NCBI RefSeq assembly: GCF_001899645.1 | Contig: NZ_MKVV01000111.1 | Span: 64,919 to 128,918, forward strand | From: Pseudonocardia sp. 73-21 | Lineage (GTDB): Bacteria; Actinomycetota; Actinomycetes; Mycobacteriales; Pseudonocardiaceae | Length of the DNA stretch: 64,000 nucleotides | Direction of reading: 5' to 3' | Part shown: positions 36,114 to 44,438 of the stretch, piece after piece | Layout: each line of letters starts with the position of its first letter | How positions within the stretch are numbered: position 1 is the stretch's first letter | Translations under genes and position numbers: made by a program | Notes under the pieces: model-generated | What the model saw: the letters and a program-made list of their open reading frames with translations, nothing else | Told to the model about the DNA's origin: nothing | The model's database searches: none

Positions 36114-37691
36114 ATGCCCGTCCGCAGCCCGTACCCCGACGTCGAGATCGCCGAGGTCCCGCTGTTCGACTTCCTGTTCGGCGACTTCGGTGACCGTGCC
36201 GACTCCCCGGCGTTCCTCGACGGTGGGAGCGGGGTCGCCATCACGTTCCGTGAGCTCAAGGGCATGGTCGAGAAGATCGCGGCCGCGCTCGTGGAGCGCG
36301 GGATCGTCGCCGGCGACGTCGTCGGCATCCTCTCGCCCAACACGCCGTACTACGCCGCGGTCTTCCACGGCATCCTGCGCGCCAACGCGATCGTCACGAG
36401 CGCCAACTCGCTCTACACCGCGGGCGAGCTGGCCCACCAGCTCACCGACTCGGGCGCCAAGCTCCTGTTCACCGTCTCCCCGTTCCTCGAGACCGCCCGC
36501 AAGGCCGTGGCCGAGGCGGGTATGGCCGCCGACTCGATCATCGTGCTGGACAGCGCCGACGGCGTGACGTCGCTGGCGGACCTGCTGGCCACCATCGCCT
36601 CGCCGCCCGCGCAGACCGTCGGCGCGCACGACACCGCGGTGCTGCCGTACTCGTCGGGCACCACGGGCCGGGCCAAGGGCGTGATCCTCACGCACCGCAA
36701 CCTGGTGGCGAACCTGCAGCAGATCGCCGCGATGAGCGGCCACGTCACCCAGGGCACCAAGATCCTCGCGGTGCTGCCGTTCTTCCACATCTACGGCATG
36801 ACCGTGATGATGAACCAGGGCCTGCACCGGCGCGCCACCGTCGTCACGATGCCGAAGTTCGACCTCGTCGAGTTCCTGCGGATCGTCTCCGAGTACCAGG
36901 TCGACCGGATCTACATCGCGCCGCCGGTGGCCGTCGCCCTGGCCAAGCACCCGATCGTCGACTCCTACGACCTGTCGTGCATCGACATCATCTTCTCCGG
37001 CGCCGCCCCGCTCGACGCCGAGCTCGGGCACGCGATGGGCAAGCGCCTGAACGCCACGGTCCTGCAGGGCTACGGCATGACGGAGCTGTCACCGGTGAGC
37101 CACTGCATGCCCGACGACCGCCCCGACATCGACCTCAACTCGTCGGGCTTCGCCCTGCCCAACATCGTCTGCAAGCTGGTGGACCCGGACACCGGCCAGG
37201 AGGTGGGCCCCGGCGGGCGCGGCGAGCTGTGGGTCAAGGGTCCCAACGTGATGAGCGGCTACCTCAACAACCCCGAGGCCACCGCGATCACGCTGGACGA
37301 CGAGGGCTACCTGCACACCGGTGACGTCGCCGAGGTCACCTCGGACGGTGTCTTCTCGATCGTCGACCGCGTCAAGGAGCTGATCAAGTACAAGGGATAC
37401 CAGGTGCCGCCGGCCGAGCTGGAGGCGCTGCTGCTCACCCACGACAAGGTGGCCGACGTGGCCGTCATCGGGGTGAAGGACGCCGAGGGCGAGGAGGTGC
37501 CCAAGGCGTTCGTGGTGCGGCAGGAGTCCGGCGCCGACCTCACGGCCGAGGACGTCATGACGTTCGTGGCCGAGCGGATCGCCCCGCACAAGAAGATCCG
37601 GGTCGTGGAGTTCATCGACCAGATCCCGAAGTCGGCCAGTGGCAAGATCCTGCGCAAGGACCTCCGCGCCCGCGAAGCGGCCCGGAGCTAG
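36114..37691 (+). CDS. 4-coumarate-CoA ligase-like AMP-binding enzyme
   Basis: The 525-residue adenylate-forming ligase has A3 YSSGTTGRAKGVILTH, A5 QGYGMTELSPVSH, A7 LHTGDVAEV, A8 DRVKELIKYKGYQVPPAELE and A10 KSASGKILRKDLR. The KGYQVPPAELE hinge and the ending are those of 4-coumarate/fatty-acyl-CoA ligases of the plant 4CL type. It should activate an aromatic or medium-chain acid. It is monocistronic, preceded by a 290-base non-coding region with a possible -10 (CATAAC, 36064-36069) but no clear -35. The substrate is unknown. Confidence 0.88.
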   Translation: MPVRSPYPDVEIAEVPLFDFLFGDFGDRADSPAFLDGGSGVAITFRELKGMVEKIAAALVERGIVAGDVVGILSPNTPYYAAVFHGILRANAIVTSANSLYTAGELAHQLTDSGAKLLFTVSPFLETARKAVAEAGMAADSIIVLDSADGVTSLADLLATIASPPAQTVGAHDTAVLPYSSGTTGRAKGVILTHRNLVANLQQIAAMSGHVTQGTKILAVLPFFHIYGMTVMMNQGLHRRATVVTMPKFDLVEFLRIVSEYQVDRIYIAPPVAVALAKHPIVDSYDLSCIDIIFSGAAPLDAELGHAMGKRLNATVLQGYGMTELSPVSHCMPDDRPDIDLNSSGFALPNIVCKLVDPDTGQEVGPGGRGELWVKGPNVMSGYLNNPEATAITLDDEGYLHTGDVAEVTSDGVFSIVDRVKELIKYKGYQVPPAELEALLLTHDKVADVAVIGVKDAEGEEVPKAFVVRQESGADLTAEDVMTFVAERIAPHKKIRVVEFIDQIPKSASGKILRKDLRAREAARS

Positions 37692-37742
37692 GGCCGCCGA
37701 CGACACCGATGAGTTCGTGACGTGCTGCGGGTCGTATCCGTT

Positions 37743-38288
37743 ATGAGTGGTACGGGTGCCCTCCTGGGCAAGGTGGTCGTGAACCGGGCGATGTCGTTGG
37801 ACGGCTTCATCGCCGGCCCCGACAACGCGATGGACTGGGTGATCGAGTACTTCAGGGACGACCCGTTCCCCGAGGTCATGGAGGCCACCGGCGCCATGCT
37901 CGTCGGCCGGGGCACCTACGAGGTCGCCAGGCGGATGCCCCCTCCGGGGGACGACGGCTACGACGGGGGACCGGTGTTCGTCCTGACGCACCGGCCGCCC
38001 GACGAGCCGGAGCAGGGCGTCACGTTCCTCACCTGCGACCTCGCGGAGGCCATCGCCACGGCGCGCGCCGCCGCGGGCGGGAAGAACCTGGAGATCCTCG
38101 GTGCCGACGTGGCCGGTCAGTGCCTGCAGCGGGGGCTCGTCGACGAGGTCCTGGTGTACGTGCTGCCCGTGCTCCTCGGGGACGGCGTGCGCTTCTCGCC
38201 CCCGGGCCTCGGCCGGATCGACCTGGAACCGTTCAGCACCACGCAGTCGGGTCTCGTGACGATGCTGCGCTTCCGCGTGCGGAGGTAG
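37743..38288 (+). CDS. Dihydrofolate reductase-family (RibD C-terminal-like) protein
   Basis: The 181-residue protein resembles the RibD C-terminal/DHFR-like group: NRAMSLDGFIAGP at the start, MLVGRGTYEV in the middle, LEILGADVAGQCLQRGLVDEV, and an ending with DLEPF. These small NADPH-fold proteins are common in actinobacteria and mostly have no assigned substrate; they are not the folate enzyme FolA. The ATG at 37743 fits the family start better than the GTG at 37722. It is downstream of the 4CL-like gene by 51 bases and may share its transcript. Confidence 0.8.
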   Translation: MSGTGALLGKVVVNRAMSLDGFIAGPDNAMDWVIEYFRDDPFPEVMEATGAMLVGRGTYEVARRMPPPGDDGYDGGPVFVLTHRPPDEPEQGVTFLTCDLAEAIATARAAAGGKNLEILGADVAGQCLQRGLVDEVLVYVLPVLLGDGVRFSPPGLGRIDLEPFSTTQSGLVTMLRFRVRR

Positions 38289-38713
38289 GCCGCGGTGTCG
38301 TTGTGACCGGTGAAGCGTCGCGTCGGAGGGGACCTGGCCGGGATCCCCGCGGCGGTTGGTGATCACCGTGGTCCCGTGGCGTTCCCCTTACCGTCCGGCA
38401 ACCGTCTCCGGTGCGGCGGCCCGGTCTCCGCACCCACTGTCCATGTGACGTTCACGGCAACGGCCGCTCGCCTCCGAGGGGGACGTCGCCGCGTTCGAGG
38501 GGTCGGTGCGCAGCCATCGCGGCCTCGTCTGGGTAGAGCAGCGACTGTTGGGCTGTCGGCGGCCCGGAGCGGTCCCGGGTGAGCAGGCAGACGACGGCCG
38601 CGAGAGCCGGCCCCGGTGCGCGAGGGGCAGCGCCTGACGACCCGCCGGCGGCTGGGCGATCGACCGTGCCGAGCTGCTCGACACGCCCTGCTGCACCACG
38701 CCCGGGTTCCCCG
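38289..38713. other. 425-base stretch without a supported gene, probably decayed coding sequence
   Basis: Short protein-like fragments appear in different forward frames, for example GDVAAFEGSVRSHRGLVW near 38490 and GWAIDRAELLDTPCCTTPGF near 38660, each ended by stops. This suggests a degraded gene, but I cannot name a family. No inverted repeat or mobile-element end was recognised. Confidence 0.4.
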
Positions 38714-39172
38714 TCACGGAGCAGGACCGTCGGCGCCCGTGAGCGTCCGGGCGGCCGCGGAGTCGGCCGCCGAGCCGGCGTCGAGGTGGGCCGTCGTCCA
38801 TCGGGTCCGGGGGTGCTCGCGGGCGTCGTGCTGCGTGCGCACCCACCGCGCCGCGTCCACCGCCCGCCCGTGCAGCGACGGTTCCCGCTGGTGCGGGGAG
38901 TCGGCGGCCCACAGCCCGCGCCCGTCGTCGATCTGGGGCCAGACCGTGCCGATCGCGGCCCGGTCGCCGCAGGCCGCCTGCGGGCAGCGGATGGCCAGCG
39001 CCGGGGAGTCGGGGCCGGGTCGGCCCGGGTCCGCCGCCCGGTACCGGGGCAGGGGCTGCCAGGCGCCGTCGCGGAACACCTCCGCGCCGTCCCCGATCCT
39101 CCGTACCGAACCCGGGCGGGGTGCCGTCCGCGGCAGCAGTCGACGCAGCAGGGCCACGATCCACTGCTGCAC
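38714..39172 (-). CDS. Hypothetical protein, 152 residues
   Basis: I do not recognise this protein. It starts MQQWIVALLRRLL, has a middle segment AIRCPQAACGDRAAIGTVWP with two cysteines, and ends in a disordered Ala-rich tail. Residue composition is more natural than in the overlapping frames, which is the main reason for listing it. It lies in a region of decayed genes, so it may itself be a fragment. No ribosome-binding site is obvious. Confidence 0.35.
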   Translation of the reverse strand: MQQWIVALLRRLLPRTAPRPGSVRRIGDGAEVFRDGAWQPLPRYRAADPGRPGPDSPALAIRCPQAACGDRAAIGTVWPQIDDGRGLWAADSPHQREPSLHGRAVDAARWVRTQHDAREHPRTRWTTAHLDAGSAADSAAARTLTGADGPAP

Positions 39173-39190
39173 GGCGATCCGGCCCCCTCG

Positions 39191-39226
39191 ACTGGTCCCG
39201 GGGAGCGCCCGCTCCCCGGGACCAGT
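39191..39226 (-). terminator. Perfect 17-bp hairpin after the VOC pseudogene
   Basis: Arms 39191-39207 and 39210-39226 are exact reverse complements with only two bases between. It lies 8 bases past the end of the reverse-strand VOC remnant and is its likely terminator. Its survival shows that the decay of that gene is recent. Confidence 0.65.
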
Positions 39227-39234
39227 GTGCGTCC

Positions 39235-39586
39235 CTACAGGTACGGGCGCGTGATCATCTCGAGCCCGTACCCGGACGAGGGGTCCTTGAAGGAGACGCC
39301 GCGACCGCCGTGCTCCGTGTTGGTCTCGCCGGGTCGTCGCATCTGCGGATCGGCCCAGTGCACGATGCCGCGGTCACGGAGCCGCCGGTAGGCCCGGTCG
39401 AACAGCTCGTCGTCCACGAGGAACGCGTAGTGCTGCATCTGGATCTCCCGCGTCGAGCTGGACCTTCGTGAACGGGCCCTAGGAGGGCGCCTCGGCGAGT
39501 TCGAACAGCTCGCGGGAGAAGGCGGCGGACGCCTGGCGGTCCCGGGTGGCGATGATCGTGTGGTTGAAGGTGACGGGCACGGCCAT
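39235..39586 (-). pseudogene. Glyoxalase/VOC-family gene with nonsense codon and deletion
   Basis: From the ATG at 39586 the frame reads MAVPVTFNHTIIATRDRQAS and reaches FELAEAPS, then TAG at 39479-39481 where this family normally has Trp (PSWGPF), a one-base change from TGG. Homology continues (GPFTKVQLDAG), then jumps at about 39450 into another frame, EIQMQHYAFLVDDELFDRAY, through to GLEMITRPYL. About a dozen residues are missing at the jump and the frame changes. The protein would have been a ~125-residue VOC metal enzyme. It is divergent from the ohrR-like gene. Confidence 0.8.
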
Positions 39587-39692
39587 CACTCTGGTCGCTG
39601 CCGCTCGCTCCGCCCCAGCACGGTGACGGCCGCGCCGGCGACAGCGTGGAGGCGGGATGCGCCGCGCGGGCCCCTCGGCATACGGTGTAGAG

Positions 39693-40148
39693 ATGTCACA
39701 GCCGGGGCCGGTGCGGTCCACCACTCTGGACGAGCAGCTGTGCTTCGCGCTCTACACCGCCTCGCGCGCGATGACGAGCTGCTACCGGCCGATGCTGGAC
39801 ACGCTGGGCATCACCTATCCGCAGTACCTGGTGATGCTGGTGCTGTGGGAGCGGGGTGACACCCCCGTCACGGGCATCGGGCACGCGCTGCAGCTGGAGA
39901 CGGGCACGCTGTCGCCGCTGCTCAAGAGGCTCGAGGCCACCGGCCTGGTCACCCGCACGCGCCAGACGGGCGACGAGCGCTCGGTGCTGGTAGCGCTCAC
40001 AGCGGAGGGGCGTGCGCTGGAGGCCCGCTCCGTCGCGGTCCAGAACCACGTCGGCGGGGCCACCGGCATGACCCGCGCGGAGATCGACGAGCTGCGCGCC
40101 ACGCTGCACGAGCTCACGGGCCGCCTGCGTACCACGGGTGAGCGCTGA
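39693..40148 (+). CDS. OhrR-like MarR-family peroxide-sensing regulator
   Basis: The 151-residue protein closely follows OhrR sequences: LDEQLCFALYTASRAM with the reactive Cys (~residue 16), ITYPQYLVMLVLWE, and the winged helix LLKRLEATGLVTRTRQTGDERS. In OhrR that Cys is oxidised by organic hydroperoxides, releasing the operator. A C-terminal partner Cys as in Xanthomonas OhrR is not seen, so this is a 1-Cys type that would use mycothiol or another thiol. The usual target, ohr, is not adjacent. The ATG at 39693 is the natural start. It probably controls the divergent VOC gene, now broken. Confidence 0.82.
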   Translation: MSQPGPVRSTTLDEQLCFALYTASRAMTSCYRPMLDTLGITYPQYLVMLVLWERGDTPVTGIGHALQLETGTLSPLLKRLEATGLVTRTRQTGDERSVLVALTAEGRALEARSVAVQNHVGGATGMTRAEIDELRATLHELTGRLRTTGER

Positions 40149-40154
40149 TCCCCC

Positions 40155-40910
40155 GTGACCGCACGGACGCTCGACCGGCTCGGCGCACAACCGCTCTGGG
40201 AACAGCTGCTCGCCGACCTCCGACACCGCCTCGACCTCGACGAGTTCGCCGAGGCCTTTCCCGGTGAGCTCGCGCTCGTGGCCGAGTACGGAGTCAGCCG
40301 GCACACGGTGCGCGAGGCGGTCCGGCGGCTGCGCGACGAGGGTCTGGTGATCGCCGGCCGCGGGCGTACCCCGCGCCGGGCCGAGCCCGCCTCCATCGAG
40401 CAACCGCTCGGCGAGGCCTACAGCCTCTTCACCGCCGTCGAGGCCACCGGGCAGGTGCAGCGCAGCGTCGTACGCACCCTCGACGTCCGGGCCGACGGGG
40501 TGGTCGCCGCCCGGCTGGGCCTGGAGGAGTCGACCCCGCTGGTGCACCTCGAACGGCTCCGCCTGGCCGACTCCGACCCGCTGGCCGTCGACCGCGTCTG
40601 GTTGCCGGAGAGGCTGGCCGCGCCGCTGCTGGAGGTCGACTTCGGTCGCACCGCGCTCTACGCCGAGTACGCCGCGCGCTGCGGGGTCCGGGTCACCGGG
40701 GGCAGCGAGCGCATCCGCGCCGTGGTGCCGGACGCGTCGCAGCGCATGCTGCTCGGGATCGGCGAGGGGGTGGCCGCGCTCGCGATCGACCGGCTCGGGT
40801 GCTCGGGCGACCAGCCCGTCGAGTGGCGCCAGACGCTCGTGCGCGCCGACCGGTTCAGCGTCACGGCCCGGTTCTCCACGCGCGACGGGTACCGGGTGGA
40901 CGGCGCCTAA
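40155..40910 (+). CDS. GntR/HutC-family regulator (UTRA domain)
   Basis: The 251-residue protein has an N-terminal winged helix (PLWEQLLADL to EYGVSRHTVREAVRRL, ~12-60) and a UTRA ligand domain of the HutC/FarR type (~90-245). The start GTG is 6 bases after the ohrR stop, so both regulators share a transcript. Its stop region overlaps the convergent MEDS gene by four bases. The ligand and targets are unknown. Pairing with a peroxide sensor is unusual. Confidence 0.8.
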   Translation: MTARTLDRLGAQPLWEQLLADLRHRLDLDEFAEAFPGELALVAEYGVSRHTVREAVRRLRDEGLVIAGRGRTPRRAEPASIEQPLGEAYSLFTAVEATGQVQRSVVRTLDVRADGVVAARLGLEESTPLVHLERLRLADSDPLAVDRVWLPERLAAPLLEVDFGRTALYAEYAARCGVRVTGGSERIRAVVPDASQRMLLGIGEGVAALAIDRLGCSGDQPVEWRQTLVRADRFSVTARFSTRDGYRVDGA

Positions 40911-41845
40911 CCGGGCAGTGCCAGGTGGATCCGCACCACCGTGCCGTCCCGGCGTCGGTGCACGCGCACCAGGTCGCACAGCTGGTGCACCGCGTAGAGC
41001 CCGTGCCCGGCCTCGTGCGGCTCGGGCGGACGGCGTCCGGCCAGTGGATCGGTGATGCGCCCGCCGTCCTGCACCTGGCAGACGACGTGCCCGTCGGCCG
41101 TCCAGATGGTGAGCAGCCCGGACCCGCCGGCGTGCAGCAACGTGTTGACCACCAGCTCCTGCACGGCCGAGCGCAGGTCGGCGATCCGCTCGGGCCGCAT
41201 ACCCTTGCGCTCGGCGTAGGAGTGGACGAACCGGCGGGCGGTGCCGGGACCGGTGGACGGACCGATCACCAGCACGTCGGCCTCCGGCGGCGCAGGCGTC
41301 AGCGGCCGGTCGAACCAGGCGGCCACCGCCAGTGGATCGGTGTAGCCGGGGCTCTCCCAGCGCTCGCCGCCCGAGTTGAGCGTCGGGTGGGTGCGGGTGG
41401 CATCGGTCAGCACCGACCGGTCGAGCCGCCGGACGTCGTAGGGGCACAGGACGTACGCGGACGTGTCCGCCAGCGCCACGTTGATCAGCGCCTCGTGCTC
41501 CGCGCACGCCGGGTACTCGTCGCCGCTGCGGCCCGCCCAGATCGGCTCTCCGATGATCCGGACCGGACGCTCCCCGTGCTCGGCGACGAACGCCCGGAGC
41601 ACCCCGCCGATGATCCGTCCGGGATTGCGCCCGGCCGCCCCCATGTCGGCGGTGCGCACCCGCGCGGACTCGGTGGCGTTGAGGGCCGAGCGCACGAGCC
41701 CCAGACCGGGCTGGGGAACGGCGACGAGCACCGGCTCGGCGCTGTCGAGGCCGTCGCGGATGAAGGCGAGCAGGCCGGCCCGGTAGCTGGCCGCGTCGGT
41801 GTAGAAGAGCGCGTCGTGCCGGAACGGTGGAGCGTCAACACTCAC
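40907..41845 (-). CDS. MEDS-domain anti-sigma-factor-like ATPase
   Basis: The 312-residue protein has an N-terminal MEDS (DcmR-type sensory) domain (~8-165; HDALFYTDAASYRAGLLAFI opening) and a C-terminal HATPase of the RsbW/SpoIIAB kind (~205-310) with ELVVNTLLHAGG as N-box and EAGHGLYAVHQLCD. Such fusions act as switch kinases or anti-sigma proteins in actinobacterial stress networks. A dimerisation/phospho-acceptor His box of true sensor kinases is not seen. GTG start; convergent with gntR. The partner anti-anti-sigma factor is not in the window. Confidence 0.8.
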   Translation of the reverse strand: MSVDAPPFRHDALFYTDAASYRAGLLAFIRDGLDSAEPVLVAVPQPGLGLVRSALNATESARVRTADMGAAGRNPGRIIGGVLRAFVAEHGERPVRIIGEPIWAGRSGDEYPACAEHEALINVALADTSAYVLCPYDVRRLDRSVLTDATRTHPTLNSGGERWESPGYTDPLAVAAWFDRPLTPAPPEADVLVIGPSTGPGTARRFVHSYAERKGMRPERIADLRSAVQELVVNTLLHAGGSGLLTIWTADGHVVCQVQDGGRITDPLAGRRPPEPHEAGHGLYAVHQLCDLVRVHRRRDGTVVRIHLALPG

Positions 41846-41934
41846 GGAGGAGGTCTCCCGTCGGAGGTGGCGCCGGTCACACTACCTCTCCGAAGGGAGA
41901 GGTGGTGCAGGCGGACGGCCCAACTCCGGGATGA

Positions 41935-42432
41935 TCAGACCGACACGCCGACGCCGCCCCGCGTCCCGGCGCCGTAGCGCGCGATCTCGGCCTCGATGTC
42001 GAGGGGCAGGGTGGTCATCGCGACGTCGGACGGGATCAGGTCGGCGGGCACCAGCCAGCTGACCTCGAACTCGATGCCGTCGGGATCGCGGGCGTACAGG
42101 GCCTTGGTGGTGCCGTGGTCCGACGCCCCGGCGAGGGCTCCGTGCTCGCGCAGCACGCCGGCGATGCGGCGGAGCTCGGCGAGGGTGTCGACCTCCCAGG
42201 CGAGGTGGTAGAGCCCGACCGTCGTGCGTCCGGCCTGCGTGTCGCCCGCACCGGCGCCCATCGCGAACAGGCCCAGGTCGTGGTCGTTCGTGGAGCCCTC
42301 GGCCTGCAGGAACGCGGCGCGGCCCGGCATGCCGGCGACGACGCGGAACCCGAGCGCGTCGGAGTAGAAGGCGACGCTGCGGTCGACGTCGCGGACGTAG
42401 AGCACGGCGTGGTTGAGGCGCTGGACCGGCAT
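41935..42432 (-). CDS. VOC-family dioxygenase-like protein
   Basis: The 165-residue protein has the two-module vicinal-oxygen-chelate fold: LNHAVLYVRDVDRSVAFYSD with the first metal His, YHLAWEV with a second His, and DPDGIEFEVSW with the metal Glu. This is the arrangement of extradiol catechol-2,3-dioxygenase-like and glyoxalase proteins. It is divergent from a MarR gene, with palindromes between, which fits an aromatic-compound-inducible pair. The substrate is unknown. Confidence 0.82.
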   Translation of the reverse strand: MPVQRLNHAVLYVRDVDRSVAFYSDALGFRVVAGMPGRAAFLQAEGSTNDHDLGLFAMGAGAGDTQAGRTTVGLYHLAWEVDTLAELRRIAGVLREHGALAGASDHGTTKALYARDPDGIEFEVSWLVPADLIPSDVAMTTLPLDIEAEIARYGAGTRGGVGVSV

Positions 42433-42455
42433 GGTGACTCCTGATTGTTGAATGC

Positions 42456-42492
42456 TAAAGCTTTACGGTAGAGCAGAACGCATGAAAGTTCA
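42456..42492. promoter_or_regulatory. Shared operator/promoter of the VOC and MarR genes
   Basis: The perfect palindrome TAAAGCTTTA is at 42456-42465, and TGAA/TTCA half-sites lie at 42483-42492. For the reverse VOC gene, TTGAAC (complement of 42488-42493 area) and TACCGT, 17 bases apart, form a plausible promoter ending just before the palindrome. This AT-rich patch stands out in GC-rich surroundings and is the expected MarR binding site. The regulator-site pairing is inferred. Confidence 0.45.
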
Positions 42493-43033
42493 AATGTCCT
42501 CCCGTACGATGGGGGATGTGGACGGAACGAACGAGCGGTGGCTCACTCCCGACGAGCTCGACGCCTGGATGCACTACGTGGCCACGTCCACGCTGCTCGA
42601 GTCCGCCCTCGACCGTCAGCTGCAGCGCGACTCCGGGATGCCCCACGCGTACTACCAGATCCTCGCGATGCTCTCGGAGGTCCCGAACCGCACACTGCGC
42701 ATGAGCGACCTCGCCGCGGTCACGCAGAGCTCGCAGAGCCGGCTCTCCCACGCGGTCAGCCGGCTGGAGCGCAACGGCTGGGTGCAGCGCATGCCCTGCG
42801 CCGACGACCGGCGCAGCACGCTCGCGCACCTGACCGAGGCCGGTTTCACCGCGCTCGCCGCGGCCGCGCCCGGCCACGTGCGCACCGTGCGTGAGCACCT
42901 GTTCGACAAGCTCACCTGCGAGCAGGTCGGCCAGCTGCGCGCGATCCTGTCCACCGTCCTGTCCGGGCTGGCGGAGGAGGGCGGCCCGGTACCGATGCCG
43001 GGCGTCGCGGCGCGGCAGGACGCCCCCGCATGA
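42482..43033 (+). CDS. MarR-family transcriptional regulator
   Basis: The protein is about 183 residues long with a MarR winged helix (LRMSDLAAVTQSSQSRLSHA, then RLERNGWVQRMPCADDRRST). The wing and recognition helix are complete. The true start is uncertain: ATG 42482, ATG 42494, ATG 42509 and GTG 42518 are all in frame, and none has a strong ribosome-binding site, so the message may be leaderless. The divergent VOC gene is the probable target. The conserved core begins at ERWLTPDELDAW. Confidence 0.82.
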   Translation: MKVQMSSRTMGDVDGTNERWLTPDELDAWMHYVATSTLLESALDRQLQRDSGMPHAYYQILAMLSEVPNRTLRMSDLAAVTQSSQSRLSHAVSRLERNGWVQRMPCADDRRSTLAHLTEAGFTALAAAAPGHVRTVREHLFDKLTCEQVGQLRAILSTVLSGLAEEGGPVPMPGVAARQDAPA

Positions 43034-43073
43034 TCGTGGCTGGCGTCGGCTCGGCCGGTGAGCGATCATCGCC

Positions 43074-43676
43074 GTGGTGAGCCGCCTGCTGCTGCCCCTC
43101 GTGACGGTCCTCGCGCTCGCCCTCGCCGCGTGCGGCACCACCGTCACCGGAACGCCTGCGCCGCTCCCGGCCCCGTCGGGCGTCGCGGCGCCGAGCGTCG
43201 ACCCGGTCCCTGCCGGTGACCGGTTCTCCGACGCCGAGGGGCGCTTCACGATCGCGCCGCCGAAGGGATGGAAGGCCGACACCAGCGGGGCTCAGAACAC
43301 GGCCGTCGTGTTCGTGGCCCCCACGCCGACCCGCACGGCGGCCGGCAGCTTCAGCGCGAACATCAACGTGCTCGTCGTGCCGTCGAACGCCGACCTGCCC
43401 GCCACGGTCGTCGGTGCCCGCAACGAGCTCCGCGGCCTCACCGGCTACACCTCCACCGTCGACGAGGACGCCGCCCTGTTCGGCGGCACGCAGGCCCACC
43501 TGCTCGGTGGCACGTTCACCGACACGAAGTCCGGGCTCGAGCTGCGCAACCTGCAGCTGTTCGCGGTGCAGGGCGGCTCCACCACCGTCGTCACGGGCAC
43601 GGCGGCCGCGCAGGGCTGGGACGCCTACGCGTCGGTGTTCGACATGGCGTTGCGCACGCTGACGGTCGGTGGCTGA
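43074..43676 (+). CDS. Lipoprotein of the LpqN/LpqT-like type
   Basis: The 200-residue protein begins with a lipoprotein signal (LALALAACGTT, Cys at ~20), a Pro-rich linker, and a ~150-residue domain with FTIAPPKGWKAD and a C-terminal WDAYASVFDMALRTLTVGG. It resembles the actinobacterial LpqN or DcrB-like lipoproteins, surface proteins of unknown detailed role. A GTG three bases further in is an equal start candidate. It is just upstream of gpmA and is the last gene of the accessory segment. Confidence 0.65.
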   Translation: MVSRLLLPLVTVLALALAACGTTVTGTPAPLPAPSGVAAPSVDPVPAGDRFSDAEGRFTIAPPKGWKADTSGAQNTAVVFVAPTPTRTAAGSFSANINVLVVPSNADLPATVVGARNELRGLTGYTSTVDEDAALFGGTQAHLLGGTFTDTKSGLELRNLQLFAVQGGSTTVVTGTAAAQGWDAYASVFDMALRTLTVGG

Positions 43677-43700
43677 GCGGCGGCTGGCAGAGTTGCCGCC

Positions 43701-44438
43701 ATGGGAACCCTGGTGCTGCTGCGACACGGCCAGAGCGTGTGGAACGCCGAGAACCTGTTCACCGGATGGGTGGACGTGCCCCTCTCCGAGACGGGCGAGC
43801 AGGAGGCCCGCCGCGGCGGCGCGCTCCTCGAGGAGCAGGGGGTGCTGCCCGACGTGGTGCACACGTCACTGCTGCGTCGCGCGATCTCCACCGCCAACCT
43901 CGCCCTCGACGCCTGCGACCGGCACTGGATCCCGGTGAAGCGCTCCTTCAGGCTCAACGAGCGCCACTACGGCGCGCTGCAGGGCAAGAACAAGAAGCAG
44001 ACGCTCGACGAGTTCGGCGAGGAGCAGTTCATGCTCTGGCGCCGCTCGTACGACACGCCGCCGCCGCCCATCGAGGCCGGGTCGGAGTTCGCCCAGGACG
44101 GTGATCCCCGCTACGCCGGCATCGACCCGCTGCCCGCCACCGAGTGCCTCGCCGACGTCGTGAAGCGGTTCGTCCCGTACTGGGAGTCGGCGGTCGTGCC
44201 GGACCTGCAGGCCGGCAAGGTCGTGCTGCTCGCCGCCCACGGCAACTCGCTGCGCGCGCTCGTCAAGCACCTCGACGGGATCTCCGACGACGACATCGCC
44301 GGCCTCAACATCCCCACCGGCATCCCGCTGCGCTACGACCTCGACGAGTCGTTCCGGCCTGTCGTGCCGGGTGGCACCTACCTCGACCCGGACGCCGCCG
44401 CCGAGGCCGCTGCGGCGGTGGCGAACCAGGGCCGGTGA
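43701..44438 (+). CDS. gpmA: 2,3-bisphosphoglycerate-dependent phosphoglycerate mutase
   Basis: The 245-residue glycolytic enzyme interconverts 3- and 2-phosphoglycerate. [10 protein letters not shown] carries the phospho-acceptor His9, and [14 protein letters not shown] and [16 protein letters not shown] complete the active site. Length fits dPGM. In actinobacteria it sits directly upstream of senX3-regX3, as here. The PHO-box-like repeat overlaps its stop codon. Confidence 0.95.
   Translation: MGTLVLLRHGQSVWNAENLFTGWVDVPLSETGEQEARRGGALLEEQGVLPDVVHTSLLRRAISTANLALDACDRHWIPVKRSFRLNERHYGALQGKNKKQTLDEFGEEQFMLWRRSYDTPPPPIEAGSEFAQDGDPRYAGIDPLPATECLADVVKRFVPYWESAVVPDLQAGKVVLLAAHGNSLRALVKHLDGISDDDIAGLNIPTGIPLRYDLDESFRPVVPGGTYLDPDAAAEAAAAVANQGR

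Noticed and set aside
38388-39164. A 258-residue reverse-strand gene across the decayed region
   Set aside because: The frame is Pro/Arg/Gly-rich noise and conflicts with the more natural 152-residue frame at 38714-39172.
40907-41845. Two-component sensor kinase
   Set aside because: The HATPase is of the RsbW type and no dimerisation/His box is present, so an anti-sigma-type switch protein fits better.
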